DNA from: Pseudomonas sp. UFMG81
Lineage (GTDB): Bacteria; Pseudomonadota; Gammaproteobacteria; Pseudomonadales; Pseudomonadaceae
Assembly: GCF_015354575.1 (NCBI RefSeq)
Contig: NZ_JACAFQ010000014.1
Span: 1-64,000, forward strand
Reading direction: 5' to 3'
DNA: 64,000 nt
Positions 1 through 9,965 of the stretch are shown in pieces. Every line of letters starts with the position of its first letter. Within the stretch, counting starts at the first letter, position 1. A program made the translations under genes and the position numbers. The notes under the pieces were generated by a model that saw only the letters and a list, made by a program, of their open reading frames with translations, was not told where the DNA came from and made no database searches.

Positions 1-91
1 GCTGGGGGCCGGGCCTGGGGATGAAGTGCTGTGGCGAAGGCCGGCGGGGGATCAGATGATCGAGGTGGTTAAGATCACCGGTGAAAGCTGA
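1..91 (+). CDS. C-terminal end of a GreA/GreB-family protein (partial)
   Basis: An open frame enters from the left edge (codons start at base 2) and ends with TGA at 89-91. The last 29 residues contain GDEVLWRRPAGDQMIEVVKI. This matches the closing beta-strands of GreA/GreB transcript-cleavage factors, whose C-termini have a G-D-x-V-x-x-x-P-x-G pattern followed by an I-E-V-V/I strand. Such proteins bind RNA polymerase in the secondary channel, and Pseudomonas encodes stand-alone paralogues. Only the tail is visible, so the exact member (GreA, GreB or Rnk-like) cannot be decided. Confidence 0.5.
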   Translation, partial: LGAGPGDEVLWRRPAGDQMIEVVKITGES

Positions 92-150
92 GATTTCCGG
101 GGCCGTTTCACGGCCCTTTCGACGGCAAGCCCTACATCTTGCGCGGTCTC

Positions 151-281
151 TGTAGGAGCGGCCTTGTGTCGCGAAAGGGCTGCATCGCAGCCCCAGCGAT
201 CGTGAATGCCACATAGAAGCCTGGGGGCCGCGATGCGGCCCTTTCCGACAGGTCCGGCGCCCCGGCAAGGCCGCTCCTACA
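151..281. repeat. REP-type inverted pair (family 1)
   Basis: TGTAGGAGCGGCCTTG at 151 is mirrored by CAAGGCCGCTCCTACA ending at 281, and inner arms (GGGCTGC...GCAGCCC and GGGCCGC...GCGGCCC) add further stems. This is the GC-rich palindrome type scattered between genes in P. putida-group genomes. It sits downstream of the gre-like gene and of gdhA (convergent). A second member of the same family lies at 53320-53450. Confidence 0.8.
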
Positions 282-368
282 GAAGACCTGTGCAAGACCG
301 TTGCTCCCACATATGACTTGTGGGAGCCGGCTTGTCGCAGCGGCGAACCGCGGCGATTGGGTCTCAGA

Positions 369-2018
<1,650 letters not shown>

Positions 2019-3713
2019 TTACTGGGCCAGTTTCTTGTGACGCACACGGTGCGGCTGGGCAGCGGCATCGCCCAGGCGCTTCTTGCGATCCACTTCGTAC
2101 TCGGTGTAGTTGCCTTCGAAGAACACCACGCTCGAGTCGTCTTCGTACGCCAGGATGTGAGTGGCCACACGGTCCAGGAACCAACGGTCGTGGGAGATCA
2201 CGATGGCGGCGCCCGGGAAGTCCAGCAGGGCTTCTTCCAGCGAACGCAGGGTTTCGACGTCGAGGTCGTTGGACGGTTCGTCGAGCAGCAGGACGTTGCC
2301 GCCCTCTTTCAGGGTCAGGGCCAGGTGCAGACGGCCACGCTCACCACCGGACAGGTCCTTGACGAACTTCTGCTGGTCGCCGCCCTTGAAGTTGAAACGG
2401 CCGACGTAGGTGCGCGACGGGATCTCGTAGCTGCCGATCTTGATCATGTCGGAGCCATCGGAGACCTGCTGGAACACGGTCTTGCCACCGTCCAGGTCCT
2501 CGCGGCTCTGGTCGACGCAGGCCAGCTGCACGGTTTCGCCGATCTCGATGCTGCCCGCGTCCGGCTGTTCCTTGCCCATCAGCATGCGGAACAGGGTCGA
2601 CTTACCGGCACCGTTACCGCCAATCACGCCGACGATGGCGCCCTTGGGCATGGCGAACGACAGGTTGTCGATCAGCACGCGATCACCGTAGCCCTTGGTG
2701 ACGTTCTTGAACTCGATGACCTTGTCGCCCAGGCGCGGGCCGGCCGGGATGTAGATCTCGTTGGTCTCGCTGCGCTTCTGGAATTCCTGCGACTGCATTT
2801 CTTCGAAGCGCTGCAGACGGGCCTTGGATTTGGACTGGCGAGCCTTGGCGCCTTTGCGCACCCACTCCAGTTCCTCTTTCATGGCCTTCTCGTGGGCGCT
2901 CTGCTGCTTGGACTCTTGCGCCAGACGGTCCGACTTGGCCTCCAGCCAGCCCGAGTAGTTGCCTTCGTAAGGGATGCCGGCGCCGCGGTCCAGTTCGAGG
3001 ATCCAGCCGGCGACGTTGTCGAGGAAGTAACGGTCGTGGGTAATCGCCACCACGGTGCCGGGGAAGTCGTGCAGGAAGCGCTCCAGCCAGGCCACCGAGT
3101 CGGCGTCCAGGTGGTTGGTCGGTTCGTCCAGCAGCAGCATGTCGGGGGCCGACAGCAGCAGGCGGCACAGCGCTACACGGCGCTTCTCGCCACCGGACAG
3201 GTGCTCGATCTTCGCGTCCCAGGCCGGCAGGCGCAGGGCGTCGGCGGCGACGTCCAGCTGGCGCTCCAGGTTGTGGCCATCGGCGGCCTGCAGGATGGCT
3301 TCGAGCTTGGCCTGTTCGGCGGCCAGCTTGTCGAAGTCGGCATCCGGGTCGGCGTAGGCGGCGTACACCTCGTCCAGGCGGGCCTGGGCGTCCTTGATCA
3401 CGCTGACCGCTTCCTCGACCACTTCACGCACGGTCTTGCTTGGGTCCAGCTGCGGCTCCTGGGGCAGGTAGCCGACGTTGATATCGGGCATCGGACGGGC
3501 TTCGCCGTCGAATTCCTTGTCGACGCCCGCCATGATCCGCAGCAGCGTGGACTTACCGGCGCCGTTCAGGCCGAGTACGCCGATCTTGGCGCCAGGGAAG
3601 AACGACAGGGAAATGTTCTTGAGAATTTCCCGCTTCGGCGGCACGACCTTGCTCAGCCGATGCATGGTGTAGACGTAAGAGCCTGTTTTGCCTGCTTTGT
3701 CACTTTTGGACAT
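2019..3713 (-). CDS. ettA: Energy-dependent translational throttle protein EttA (ABC-F)
   Basis: This 564-residue ABC-F ATPase has no membrane segments. It binds the ribosomal E site and gates the first peptide bond according to the ATP/ADP ratio (family knowledge). Two ABC cassettes are intact: Walker A GLNGAGKST and GGNGAGKST, signatures LSGGEKRR and LSGGERGR, Walker B LLLDEPTNHLD and LLLDEPSNDLD. The charged linker (KARQSKSKARLQRFEE) is typical. The start has GGAG upstream. Oddly, the N-terminus reads MSKSDKAGKTGSYVYTMHR, whereas EttA of E. coli begins MAQFVYTMHR; about nine extra residues precede the conserved start. The island left border is only about 118 bp upstream, so the 5' end and promoter may have been altered by the insertion. 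Confidence 0.96.
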   Translation of the reverse strand: MSKSDKAGKTGSYVYTMHRLSKVVPPKREILKNISLSFFPGAKIGVLGLNGAGKSTLLRIMAGVDKEFDGEARPMPDINVGYLPQEPQLDPSKTVREVVEEAVSVIKDAQARLDEVYAAYADPDADFDKLAAEQAKLEAILQAADGHNLERQLDVAADALRLPAWDAKIEHLSGGEKRRVALCRLLLSAPDMLLLDEPTNHLDADSVAWLERFLHDFPGTVVAITHDRYFLDNVAGWILELDRGAGIPYEGNYSGWLEAKSDRLAQESKQQSAHEKAMKEELEWVRKGAKARQSKSKARLQRFEEMQSQEFQKRSETNEIYIPAGPRLGDKVIEFKNVTKGYGDRVLIDNLSFAMPKGAIVGVIGGNGAGKSTLFRMLMGKEQPDAGSIEIGETVQLACVDQSREDLDGGKTVFQQVSDGSDMIKIGSYEIPSRTYVGRFNFKGGDQQKFVKDLSGGERGRLHLALTLKEGGNVLLLDEPSNDLDVETLRSLEEALLDFPGAAIVISHDRWFLDRVATHILAYEDDSSVVFFEGNYTEYEVDRKKRLGDAAAQPHRVRHKKLAQ

Positions 3714-3830
3714 GGTTTGATTCTCCTTTAATCCTGTATTTTCAGTGCTTTAGGGGGTAGAGACAGGCGCTTAAACACAGGAAAATAAAACGTTAGGTTT
3801 TTCGCTGGCTGTCCGATGCCCCTGACTATA

Positions 3831-3850
3831 CTTAGAAAAGTTATGTTTTA
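3831..3850. repeat. Candidate attL of the island
   Basis: CTTAGAAAAGTTATGTTTTA lies 118 bp upstream of the ettA start and 12 bp before an ATG in the recombinase reading frame. The copy at 48471-48490 matches at 18 of 20 positions in the same orientation, and the match runs one identical base further left. The arms ACTTA...TATGT form an imperfect inverted repeat around a 7-bp spacer, as in tyrosine-recombinase core sites. Confidence 0.65.
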
Positions 3851-3862
3851 TGAGGGAGCAAC

Positions 3863-3973
3863 ATGGGTTTCCAAGTCATAGAGCTGGTGGTGAATGCTGC
3901 TCGAAGAAAGCTGCTGGTGCAAGACTACATCCCTGTGTACTACCCCAACCTATACGTCACCATGGAGCACTAG
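3863..3973 (+). pseudogene. N-terminal piece of tyrosine recombinase 1, cut off by TAG
   Basis: ATG 3863 follows a good ribosome binding site (GAGGGAGC) and runs 36 codons in exactly the same frame as the downstream recombinase, then meets TAG at 3971-3973. Translation resumes in frame at CTT 3974. The piece (containing YYPNLYVTMEH) resembles the N-terminal strand seen in such recombinases. So this is probably the true 5' end of recombinase 1, now split by an amber codon; a sequencing error cannot be excluded. Confidence 0.5.
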
Positions 3974-3985
3974 CTTTCTAGGTTT

Positions 3986-4978
3986 GTGTCGGACGCGGGG
4001 TTTAGCAAAGAAACCTTGGCCATGAAGTATGCGGGGGTGCGCTTACATCCGACTGCCTACAAATCCGTCGGCAAAGCCCATGCGCAGCAGCGAATCGAGG
4101 CGGTGCGCGACTATCTGGCCTTCCTCTATGACAAGTTGGGTGATCACTCAGAACGATTGGAGGCGATTGACGATCTCAAGAAGCGCATCAACCGCAAGAT
4201 CAAAGCGGCCAGTCCTGCATGGAAAAAAAAGCGAACGGACGAAATGAAAGGGCTTACGAGTCAGGAGCGGACTCGATTGCTGAAAATCATGCATCCGGAT
4301 AGCGCCGAGAACCCTTTTTCAGATGAAGCCATTAGGCTGCGTAACTACATCATTTTGCTGCTGGGCCTCGACATGGGGCTGCGACGCTCCGAGATGCTGC
4401 TGATCAAGACCAGCGATATTCACTGGCACAGTCGTCAACTAGCGGTGGTCAACCTGGAGGATGAGAGTCTCGATCCACGAACCATGGCCCCGCAATTCAA
4501 AACTCACGAACGCATGCTGGTGATGACCGATGACCTGTATGACGCGATCACTGAGTACGAATCGAAATATCGCCACAGAAAGCCCCGTAACGGCTCATCG
4601 CGGGCGAGAACGCATCCGTTTTTGCTGGTGGCGCACAAGCGAAATGAGGGCGGACCTCTGACCATCAAGGCAGTGGATGGTGTTCTGTCCAGGGTCCGAG
4701 AAATAGCGCCGGAACTGGCTCATGTGCACCCACATATTCTGAGGCATGACGCAGTCTACACGATGCTGGAAAGCATGCGTGAGGAACTGGCAGCGCTCAC
4801 GCCGGAGGATCGCACCACGCAAGTTCAAAAGACACTAACATGGATGTTCGGCTGGAGTCCCGAATCAAACATGCCCGGCCTATACGGCGCGAAATTCTGG
4901 AAGGAAGAGGCAGACAAAGCGATACAGAAACGGGCCAAGCGGTTTACAGCCAACCGTCAGAAGGCCGGCACGACATAA
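3986..4978 (+). CDS. Tyrosine recombinase/integrase 1 of the island trio
   Basis: The catalytic domain is complete: Arg I in GLRRSEML, the Lys of the beta-hairpin in QFKTHER, the HxLR box HPHILRHD, a Trp at the next position (FGWSPESN) and the nucleophile in PGLYG. These proteins cut and rejoin DNA through a 3'-phosphotyrosine. The frame can start at GTG 3986 without a convincing RBS, whereas an in-frame ATG at 3863 has a good RBS but is followed by TAG at 3971. The gene therefore either uses the weak start, giving 330 residues, or is amber-interrupted. The next recombinase begins 11 bp after its stop, so the module is one transcript. Confidence 0.85.
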   Translation: MSDAGFSKETLAMKYAGVRLHPTAYKSVGKAHAQQRIEAVRDYLAFLYDKLGDHSERLEAIDDLKKRINRKIKAASPAWKKKRTDEMKGLTSQERTRLLKIMHPDSAENPFSDEAIRLRNYIILLLGLDMGLRRSEMLLIKTSDIHWHSRQLAVVNLEDESLDPRTMAPQFKTHERMLVMTDDLYDAITEYESKYRHRKPRNGSSRARTHPFLLVAHKRNEGGPLTIKAVDGVLSRVREIAPELAHVHPHILRHDAVYTMLESMREELAALTPEDRTTQVQKTLTWMFGWSPESNMPGLYGAKFWKEEADKAIQKRAKRFTANRQKAGTT

Positions 4979-4989
4979 GGAGGTTCAGA

Positions 4990-6579
4990 GTGAACATCGC
5001 TGTCGAAGCACTTCAGGCCCCCACGAAGGACAGCCTCGATGCATGGCTGAACATACCTCGCCTGGCCAAATGCGGGGAGGTTTTCACACCGACTCACTCA
5101 ATGTGGAAACCGGATAAATCCGCTCATCAATCAGTCAACTGGGAAGCAGCTATTGTCTGCGTCTCGCCGGATTGGCAGCCTTGGTTGCACGCCGCCCTTG
5201 CGTACCGAATGGCCGATCTGGAAGCGGGTACGGTTGCAAACACCACAAGTGTGTTGTCGCGGGCTGCTCAGGCCGGAATTGACCCGCTCAACGAGGATCA
5301 CCTGATCGCTCTGCGGGAACGCTTGAACAGTTCTGAGTTTAGTGCCATTGCCGCTTTCTTGGCGTTTTGGCACGACTGCGAATCCCTCGAACAGCGCCCG
5401 TCGCAACCCCTGATCGATGCCTACCAGGCACTGCCCAGGAAAAAGCATTCCAGCAACGATGTGATCCTCAGCCTGGACCCCGAACAAGGCCCGTTCACGC
5501 AGGTGGAGCAAGACGCGCTGCACCAATGGACACATGAGCAGTTTGGTCACGGGCAGTTAGATTTCGAGCAGTACCTTTACCTGCGCATGTTGATGATTTA
5601 CGGGCAGCGTGGCGCTCAGGTGCGAATGATGATTTTTGGTGATTTCACGAAGAGCGATCAGGGCTGCAAGGTAAGGTTTCATTGGGCAAAGCAAAAAGAC
5701 GACAAGGCGGGTTGGCGAGCAAAGCCCGAAACATTCAGTCTGGATGAGGACCTCTACAACACCGTGCAGGCCTACAAGGCAATGGTTCTGGCGCAACTGT
5801 GGCAAACGTATCCAGACGGTGCCGACTGGAATGCAGCCATTGAGAATGTGCCCCTCTTTCGTCGGAAAGTGAATGATGATGAAGCAGGACCTTGGGAGCG
5901 GATGAATCCCCCTGTTTTGCTCGATAGCCCCCTTCAAAAAGACCTCGAAGACGCGCCGCAGCCGATCTTTCATGTCGGATCAGGCACGATCAGACGTTGG
6001 CTTAGGTGCATCGAGAGGATGAAGGGCTTTCCGATTTCGCCTCGCACCCATCAGCCTCTGAAAGTGACGCGGGGGCACCGGTTCAGGCACACCCTCGGCA
6101 CGGACCTTTCCAATGCGGGACTGGATGAGTGGACGATGGCCCGCGCCTTGATGCAAAAAGATACTCGGTCAGTGCGAAAGTACCGCGCCGTGTCGCCGGA
6201 GTTGCTGGCGTTGATAGACGCGAAGATGAGCGACCATCTGGCCTTGGTTGCGAATGCGTTCACCGGGATCATCGTCACGGATCGCACCTCAGCAAAAAAC
6301 GGGGATCGAGCGGATCGACAAATCGAGGATGTGGCAGTATGCAGTGCCACTGCCGCCTGCCATCTCGATGCGCCGTACACCTGTTACGCATGCGGAAAAT
6401 TCCAACCCCTTCTGTACGCCAATCACCGCGCGGTCCTTGAGCGATTGGAACGTCGCCGGGAGCAAACCATTGCCACGGATAAAATAACCGGTGTGCTCTG
6501 GGATCGGGCCATTCTGGCTTGCCGCAAGGTGATTCTGGATTGTGAGGCCATGCTCCGATCCGGGAGGAAAGGCGAATGA
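4990..6579 (+). CDS. Tyrosine recombinase 2 of the island trio
   Basis: I chose GTG 4990, preceded by TAAGGAGG at ideal spacing, giving 529 residues; the open frame continues upstream inside gene 1 without an RBS. Catalytic landmarks are Arg in IYGQRGAQV, the box GHRFRHTLGTDL and Tyr in RSVRKYRAVS. Near the C-terminus a cysteine cluster (CSATAACHLDAPYTCYACG) suggests a zinc-binding module, a feature also found in recombinase 3. It overlaps the next gene by ATGA. The middle gene of a three-recombinase operon; I cannot assign a family name with certainty. Confidence 0.88.
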   Translation: MNIAVEALQAPTKDSLDAWLNIPRLAKCGEVFTPTHSMWKPDKSAHQSVNWEAAIVCVSPDWQPWLHAALAYRMADLEAGTVANTTSVLSRAAQAGIDPLNEDHLIALRERLNSSEFSAIAAFLAFWHDCESLEQRPSQPLIDAYQALPRKKHSSNDVILSLDPEQGPFTQVEQDALHQWTHEQFGHGQLDFEQYLYLRMLMIYGQRGAQVRMMIFGDFTKSDQGCKVRFHWAKQKDDKAGWRAKPETFSLDEDLYNTVQAYKAMVLAQLWQTYPDGADWNAAIENVPLFRRKVNDDEAGPWERMNPPVLLDSPLQKDLEDAPQPIFHVGSGTIRRWLRCIERMKGFPISPRTHQPLKVTRGHRFRHTLGTDLSNAGLDEWTMARALMQKDTRSVRKYRAVSPELLALIDAKMSDHLALVANAFTGIIVTDRTSAKNGDRADRQIEDVAVCSATAACHLDAPYTCYACGKFQPLLYANHRAVLERLERRREQTIATDKITGVLWDRAILACRKVILDCEAMLRSGRKGE

Positions 6580-8801
6580 CCGATGCGTTTTATTCTGAAC
6601 CGACGACCAACATCGTCGATTTTAAGCCCAGGAGCCAACTGGCTGCGGAAGCTCAGCTCGAGGCGTTTATCGACTGGGCAAAACAGACCCTGCCCAAAGG
6701 CATTCCGAATCGAGTGCGCGCGAGTATTCGCTGGGAAGACGGCAGTTGGCACCCGCATGGCTGCCAAGGCTGTAGCTTCACTGCGTTCGGATCGACCATA
6801 TCTGCCCCAAAGGCGATGCAAGCACCTTACACGGAGTTTGCCAAAGCCATACTGGTGTACCGAAAGGTGTATTTGCAGAAAAAGACGGTGGATGACTGGC
6901 TGAAAGCCCTGAAGGCGTTAGACATCGCTCTGTTCGAACTGACCGGCACGCGGGATGTGACGCGGGTGTCTGCAGCTGTCTGCAATAAAGCATGCGAGCA
7001 CATGAACCGTCACTGGACAAAAAGCAACACCGCATACCTTTGCGGTAAGTCACTTGAAGCCATCATTACCCTGATGCGGGCCAAAAAACTGCTCAAGTCG
7101 GATTTCCGGTGGACCTCTCCGCTGACGCAGAGGCCGCGTGGCACGCTCAAGCAGCAAAAAGCGGATCGGGAACAGAAGCTGCCCAACCCTGACGCGATCA
7201 GAGCCCTCGGAAACGTGTTCAGTAACGAATTGACCAGCCCCCTCGATATCGTTGTGACATCCGCCTGTGCGCTGATGCTGAGTGTACCCAGTCGCGTAGG
7301 TGAATTGGCGGATGTTGAATTGGATTGCCAGGTATTCAAAGAGGATACCCAGGGAAATCGGCGCATGTTTCTGCGCTGGTACGCTGAAAAAATAAACCAA
7401 GTGACGCTGAAACCCGTCGTTAAGCCTGAGATGGAGGCGGTCGTCGAGCGGGCCATCACGTTACTGAAACCGATCACCTATGAGGCGCGGGCTTACGCCG
7501 CCTGGCTGGAAGACCATCCCGATGAGTTTCCGCCCCATGAAGGGCTGCCACCCAAGGGGCCTGATGAACCGCTCACGTACGCCGAAGCCTGTGCCGCGTT
7601 GAAACTCTTTGTTCATGAGCACCACACACCGCGATACGTATTCAATGCCGCGTTCCTGAAAGGTATGGAGAAGCAAAATGCGCTCAGCCCCGCCGCCCGA
7701 GCCCTCTTGGCCGAGATCCGTGACACTTGGAAAGCCACAGGGAAGAAGATCCTCGTCGAGGACAGGCCAGGAGTGCAGCGTGTTGAGCTTGAAGACCGGC
7801 GTGTGATCACGCTGCGCAAGCTCAATGTGCTGTTGCGGGAGAAGTATCTTCCAAAGAATTTTCCATATACCACGCCATACACGGAAGGCAAAGCTCGGGT
7901 GAAGTACCGTGATGCGTTGTTCACCGTGCGCACGGGAGCACTGGTTGAAAACTCAGGTCGCCCACACGACTTTGGCGTGGAGATCGCGGCGAACACTGGA
8001 CGATTGAATGTGCAGTTAGGCGGTACGAACAACCCGAAAAAGAAAAGCCTGTTCGAGCGCTATGGCTACACCGGTGTCAAGGTCAAGACGCATGCGTTTC
8101 GGCACGAATTGAACACGCGGATGCACCAGGCCGGTCTGTCGCAACTCCTGATTGACGCCTTCTCCGGGCGCACGACGATGGGATCGATCTACAACCATGA
8201 AACTATCGAGGAACGCACCCAAGGGGTTGCGGCTTACCACCCCAAAACGAAGCACAGAACCGCTACTCAGCGTCTGGACAAGGTCAAAACCAATCAGCCG
8301 CTGAGCCTGGTTGATGTGAAGGAACTGCGCGAGGGTGAGCAGGACCGCATTATCCATCAAACCCATCTAGGCGTCTGTGTGCACAACTTTGCTTCCGAGC
8401 CCTGCCCGAAAATGGGAGCCTGTTTGGACTGCGGGCTGCTCGGTTGCGTCAAAGGGGATGACGTGAAGCTGGGCAACCTCAAGGAAGAACGCAACGATCT
8501 TAAACTCCGCCTCGATAATGCCCTGGATGCGCAGTCTCGGGGTGTTTTTGGGGCATCGGAGTCGGCCAAAAAGCTGGGTGAGAAGCTCTATAAGTGCGAG
8601 GCGTTCATCCAAACGCTGGAAAACCCCGAACTAGAAAACGGCGCCATTGTGTGGAACGCCGATAACGGTTGGACGCTGGCCAAGAACGCCGCCGCAATGT
8701 CGGGGCTGATCGAAGTCAAATTCATTGAAGAGAATCAGCTGCAAGAGGCGTTGCCATCGTTGGATGACGTCGTGGCTTTGCTGGATGAGATCGAGGGTTA
8801 A
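6576..8801 (+). CDS. Tyrosine recombinase 3 (large) of the island trio
   Basis: This 741-residue recombinase starts at an ATG overlapping the previous stop (ATGA) with GGGAGGAAAGGCGA upstream. Active-site residues are Arg in LSVPSRVGELAD, the box KTHAFRHELNTRM and Tyr in TTMGSIYNHET. After the catalytic domain come a cysteine cluster (CVHNFASEPCPKMGACLDCG), probably a zinc finger, and a helical, charged stretch that could form a coiled coil. Size and layout recall the large integrase of the gamma-mobile-trio islands and TnpB of Tn554 (remembered families, not searched). Tight coupling to both neighbours implies that the proteins act as one complex. Confidence 0.87.
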   Translation: MTDAFYSEPTTNIVDFKPRSQLAAEAQLEAFIDWAKQTLPKGIPNRVRASIRWEDGSWHPHGCQGCSFTAFGSTISAPKAMQAPYTEFAKAILVYRKVYLQKKTVDDWLKALKALDIALFELTGTRDVTRVSAAVCNKACEHMNRHWTKSNTAYLCGKSLEAIITLMRAKKLLKSDFRWTSPLTQRPRGTLKQQKADREQKLPNPDAIRALGNVFSNELTSPLDIVVTSACALMLSVPSRVGELADVELDCQVFKEDTQGNRRMFLRWYAEKINQVTLKPVVKPEMEAVVERAITLLKPITYEARAYAAWLEDHPDEFPPHEGLPPKGPDEPLTYAEACAALKLFVHEHHTPRYVFNAAFLKGMEKQNALSPAARALLAEIRDTWKATGKKILVEDRPGVQRVELEDRRVITLRKLNVLLREKYLPKNFPYTTPYTEGKARVKYRDALFTVRTGALVENSGRPHDFGVEIAANTGRLNVQLGGTNNPKKKSLFERYGYTGVKVKTHAFRHELNTRMHQAGLSQLLIDAFSGRTTMGSIYNHETIEERTQGVAAYHPKTKHRTATQRLDKVKTNQPLSLVDVKELREGEQDRIIHQTHLGVCVHNFASEPCPKMGACLDCGLLGCVKGDDVKLGNLKEERNDLKLRLDNALDAQSRGVFGASESAKKLGEKLYKCEAFIQTLENPELENGAIVWNADNGWTLAKNAAAMSGLIEVKFIEENQLQEALPSLDDVVALLDEIEG

Positions 8802-8803
8802 CG

Positions 8804-9214
8804 ATGGGGCATTTAACGCCAAAGGATGAGAAACGTATCATTAAGCTGATTGAGGAATGGTCAGAGCCGAAGCTGACCTGGCCATTGCTCGTTGAGGCCT
8901 GCAAAGAAAAGCTGGGCATCAGCCGTGCTCGCCAGTCCCTGATGAATCTACCTGCCGTGAATTTAGCGATGAAAAATTGCAAGGCGGCATTGAAGGCTCA
9001 GAAGTTAAAGCCGGGCTGGATTAGCGATATTCAGGCAGCCAACGAACACATTGAGAAATTGACAGCGACCAATCAGAAGCTGTTAGCTGCTGTTCGAGAT
9101 ATGCATAGCCGGTTTTTGATCTGGCAAGCCAATGCGGATATGCACGGGTTAACACAATCGATGTTGGAGCGGCCGGTTTCACAGCTTCAAAAGAAGATGA
9201 GCAGGAAGCGATAG
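8804..9214 (+). CDS. Small accessory protein of the recombinase operon (TnpC/GmtX-like position)
   Basis: The gene starts 2 bp after the recombinase 3 stop and encodes 136 residues. It is basic, with an N-terminal helix-turn-helix-like portion (TPKDEKRIIKLIEEWSEPKL...GISRARQSL) and a central heptad-rich helix (AANEHIEKLTATNQKLLAAV) predicted to form a coiled coil. In Tn554 a 125-residue TnpC sits at the same place after two recombinases and sets insertion orientation. By position and shape this is the equivalent helper, but sequence homology to TnpC is not something I can claim. Confidence 0.75.
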   Translation: MGHLTPKDEKRIIKLIEEWSEPKLTWPLLVEACKEKLGISRARQSLMNLPAVNLAMKNCKAALKAQKLKPGWISDIQAANEHIEKLTATNQKLLAAVRDMHSRFLIWQANADMHGLTQSMLERPVSQLQKKMSRKR

Positions 9215-9220
9215 CGCAAT

Positions 9221-9264
9221 TGGGAAATTTCGCCGCACTCGACCAGTGAGACTCACCGAAGCTG
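9221..9264. repeat. Left copy of a 44-bp inverted repeat (IS-end remnant)
   Basis: This stretch (core GACCAGTGAGACTCACCG) matches the reverse complement of 41832-41875 at 41 of 44 positions. It directly follows the recombinase operon, while its partner lies about 32.6 kb away. The second copy is accompanied by further TGGTCAAGT-containing repeats, a pattern familiar from multiple-repeat ends of IS21-type elements. No transposase is left beside either copy. Confidence 0.6.
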
Positions 9265-9280
9265 GGGACAAGTCATGGCG

Positions 9281-9345
9281 TAATGTCTAGAAATCTAGGC
9301 AATAAGCAAGAAATCCCACCTTAATGTCTAGATTTCTAGGCATTA
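9281..9345. repeat. Twin 24-bp palindromes after the recombinase operon
   Basis: Two copies, 9281-9304 and 9322-9345, share TAATGTCTAGA, two variable bases and TCTAGGCA. The second is nearly self-complementary (TAATG...CATTA ends, CTAGA/TCTAG arms). Start-to-start distance is 41 bp, about four helical turns. They could be recombinase or accessory-protein binding sites, or operators. No gene overlaps them. Confidence 0.6.
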
Positions 9346-9465
9346 GAGCCCTCCACAAATACGATGCGGAGGACCTGCTTGCTCACCCATCTTGAAATCG
9401 CCTGACACATCCTTTTCGAAGGACGCCTCTGCGAACCGTGGATATTTTGCGAAGAAACAAGCGTC

Positions 9466-9771
9466 TCAACTTCTTTTCTTGGTTGAAGGCAGACAGGCCG
9501 TTGCCAACCCAAGAAGTGGGAGGAAGGACGCAGCTTTGTAGACCCATTCGATTCCGTAGCTGTCAGCTAGCCCACCAAGGCCTGCGGCAGCAATGCCGCC
9601 GATGCCAAACATCAAGCCGAACATCACGCCCGAGATCATGCCGACACGACCCGGTGCGGCTTCCTGGGCGTATACGACCAGCGCAGAGAACGCCGAGGAC
9701 ATGATCAGGCCGATCGGTACGACGAGGACAACTGTCCAGGTGAGGTTCGCGTACGGCAAATCGTATCGATG
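9466..9771 (-). pseudogene. C-terminal fragment of an MFS transporter (fosmidomycin-resistance type)
   Basis: About 100 residues remain (from RYDLPYANLTW to PSTKK), covering the last four membrane segments. The segments SAFSALVVYAQEAAPGRVGM and GGIAAAGLGGLADSYGIEWV match the C-terminus of Fsr-like efflux proteins, whose full length is about 400 residues. The frame breaks off near 9771 beside a hairpin, and no N-terminal part is found. The MFS fragment ends with a normal TGA. It is a dead relic of an earlier cargo gene. Confidence 0.75.
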
Positions 9772-9821
9772 GAGAAGCGAATAATCCAAACCTCAAATGG
9801 ACACCGCTCGCTCCCCAATTT

Positions 9822-9840
9822 TTGGGGGCGCTGCCCCCAA
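9822..9840. repeat. Perfect GC hairpin
   Basis: TTGGGGGCGCTGCCCCCAA forms an 8-bp stem with a 3-nt loop at the break point of the MFS fragment. CAAATGGACAC and TAAATGGACAC occur on its two sides, suggesting an old insertion scar. Confidence 0.5.
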
Positions 9841-9965
9841 CTACGGGCGCCTTTTGGAGTGTAAATGGACACATATGGCTACGACGTCAACGGCAACAGC
9901 TGTCAGAACCGTAAATGCGATGATGTAAATCTCCTCTAATAGCATGGCCCGCGCCCCTCATAGAG

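Noticed and set aside
151..281. CRISPR array or small RNA at the GC palindromes
   Set aside because: Only one inverted pair per site and no spaced direct repeats; both families match P. putida REP elements.
2037..3731. 564-codon open frame opposite ettA
   Set aside because: Mirror frame of ettA; composition rich in V, H, A, Q as usual for antisense frames.
3714..3860. tRNA gene as the integration target
   Set aside because: No cloverleaf or CCA end near either border; the target is the ettA 5' region.
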